Shown: piece after piece, positions 5,319 through 6,062 of the stretch | Numbering within the stretch: the stretch's first letter is position 1 | Layout of the letters: every line of letters begins with the position of its first letter | Source: JANXQG01 sp037147235 | GTDB taxonomy: Bacteria > Planctomycetota > Planctomycetia > Pirellulales > Thermoguttaceae | Length of the DNA stretch: 6,062 nt | NCBI GenBank assembly: GCA_037147235.1 | Contig: JBAWVO010000360.1 | Location: 1-6,062 of the forward strand | Direction: 5' to 3' | Made by a program: the position numbers and the translations under genes | The notes under the pieces: generated by a model | Told to the model about the DNA's origin: nothing | Seen by the model: only the letters and a program-made list of their open reading frames with translations | The model's database searches: none

Positions 5319-5591
5319 CCAATACTTGTAAAAATAGATTGTCAAAGAACAAGTGGTGCGCCTGCGGGGCGCGATATTTCGCGAGCTATCGCCTTTCGCT
5401 TACCGTCCGTTGCTCGATGCAGCGGTCATGGCGGCCCGCGAGCAAACATTGGTCGGAGCAGGTCGTGTTTGTCCAGCACCGGTATCGTCTTCCGCACGCC
5501 GTCGATTGTGAGGGGCGGGGCGCAGCCGCGGCCAATACGCAAGCGGCGCATGGCCCCTACATCCACCCCTCTTGCGGCGATGCAATAGGTA

Positions 5592-6023
5592 TCAAATCTC
5601 CATTTCTCCAGCTTCGTTAGGGGTGTCTGGCCGCTTCCATCCCGTGCTGCGGCCCGAATCTTCTCCGGCGGTCCATTCCCGATCGAACTGAACATACCGC
5701 GTAGCCTGGCGGTGTACGAGCGCCAGGCTGCTGATTGCCGGCATCACCTCGGCGAACCTGTCCAGGCTGGTCGGCTCCGAGCCCAGGCTGGCCTTGATGC
5801 CGGCACCCAGGCGGTAGCCGATCTCCATCAGGTCTGCCGTTGCCGCGCGGAGGTTCGCCCGTAAGGGATCCGGGTTCTGCAGCGCATCGACGAGCAAGTC
5901 CTGGAGTCGCTGGATACGGCGGTCCACGTCGGGCAGCGGCCTTGCTGCCGACGCGATCTCCTCCGCCTTGCCTGTCGCGACACGCAGCTCTTTCACTTCA
6001 CGATCATCTTGTCGAGTAGACAT
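5592..6023 (-). CDS. Hypothetical helical protein, 143 aa
   Basis: This intact frame runs from ATG 6023 to TGA at 5592-5594. Only a weak GAGAAA lies about nine bases upstream, in an AT-rich patch (6020-6062). The product looks cytoplasmic, with no signal peptide or membrane segment. Residues 8-60 are charged and helical (KELRVATGKAEEIASAARPL, RRIQRLQDLLVDALQ). Residues 56-76 are ATADLMEIGYRLGAGI-like. Residues 93-112 (VMPAISSLALVHRQATRYVQ) form a more hydrophobic helix, and the tail from 118 is polar. I do not recognise a domain. Open minus-strand sequence continues to the right edge in another frame (ending about 5998), so an upstream gene might overlap its start; this is unsure. Confidence 0.7.
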   Translation of the reverse strand: MSTRQDDREVKELRVATGKAEEIASAARPLPDVDRRIQRLQDLLVDALQNPDPLRANLRAATADLMEIGYRLGAGIKASLGSEPTSLDRFAEVMPAISSLALVHRQATRYVQFDREWTAGEDSGRSTGWKRPDTPNEAGEMEI

Positions 6024-6062
6024 AATATGGTTTTCTCATTTAGGTATGCTTTGTATTCTCTG

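Larger units (their letters stand above)
4931..5591. other. Gene-poor stretch with hairpins and one coding remnant
   Basis: No intact gene with a believable start was found in either direction. It holds a small GGCCG-CTTC-CGGCC hairpin just after the membrane-protein gene (4965-4978), the remnant described at 5087-5265, a GC-rich hairpin (5286-5318), GCGCC-TGCGG-GGCGC (5358-5372) and CGCGA-TATT-TCGCG (5370-5383). Frames in 5400-5590 are open on both strands, as expected of GC-rich DNA, and match no family I know. Confidence 0.4.

Overview
The window looks like chromosomal DNA from a planctomycete (Planctomycetota). The main support is a 210-residue sigma-70-like protein of a type I know mainly from that phylum. 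It lies beside remnants of DUF1257, a ThiF-type adenylyltransferase and a 55-residue membrane protein, which I recall as neighbours in planctomycete genomes. This assignment is recall plus inference, since no search could be run.

Layout. (1) Positions 1-1361, minus strand: the first 453 codons of a secreted, highly repetitive protein that runs off the left edge. It has a signal peptide, a small folded-looking domain, a Val/Asp/Arg/His-rich region, and a long Gly/Ser then Lys-Gly-Asp-Gly tail. (2) Positions 1362-2135: mostly non-coding, with a doubtful small minus-strand frame (1636-1848) and a 105-bp element bounded by perfect 16-bp inverted repeats (1969-2073). (3) Positions 2136-2615, minus strand: a DUF4160-DUF2442 gene pair, each broken by what looks like one lost base. 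(4) Positions 2783-2937: four consecutive RNA-type hairpins forming a structured leader before the intact sigma-like gene (2957-3589, plus strand), which is followed by a strong 16-bp stem hairpin (3653-3689). (5) Positions 3801-4647, plus strand: a DUF1257 pseudogene (frameshift, internal stop, no C-terminus) and a ThiF-family pseudogene (N-terminal half gone, about 13 bp lost near the end). (6) Positions 4763-4930: a short membrane-protein gene starting at GTG with a strong ribosome binding site. (7) Positions 4931-5591: no intact gene, but one minus-strand coding remnant (about 5087-5265). (8) Positions 5592-6023, minus strand: an intact 143-residue helical protein of unknown function.

Overall the middle of the window reads as a gene cluster in decay. 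A sigma-like regulator and a tiny membrane protein remain intact, while the DUF1257 and ThiF genes between them are broken and other usual partners (DUF2997, a JAB/Mov34 peptidase) cannot be seen. The alternative is that some one-base indels are assembly or sequencing errors, but the missing halves of genes cannot be explained that way. I see no tRNA, rRNA, CRISPR array or complete insertion sequence.
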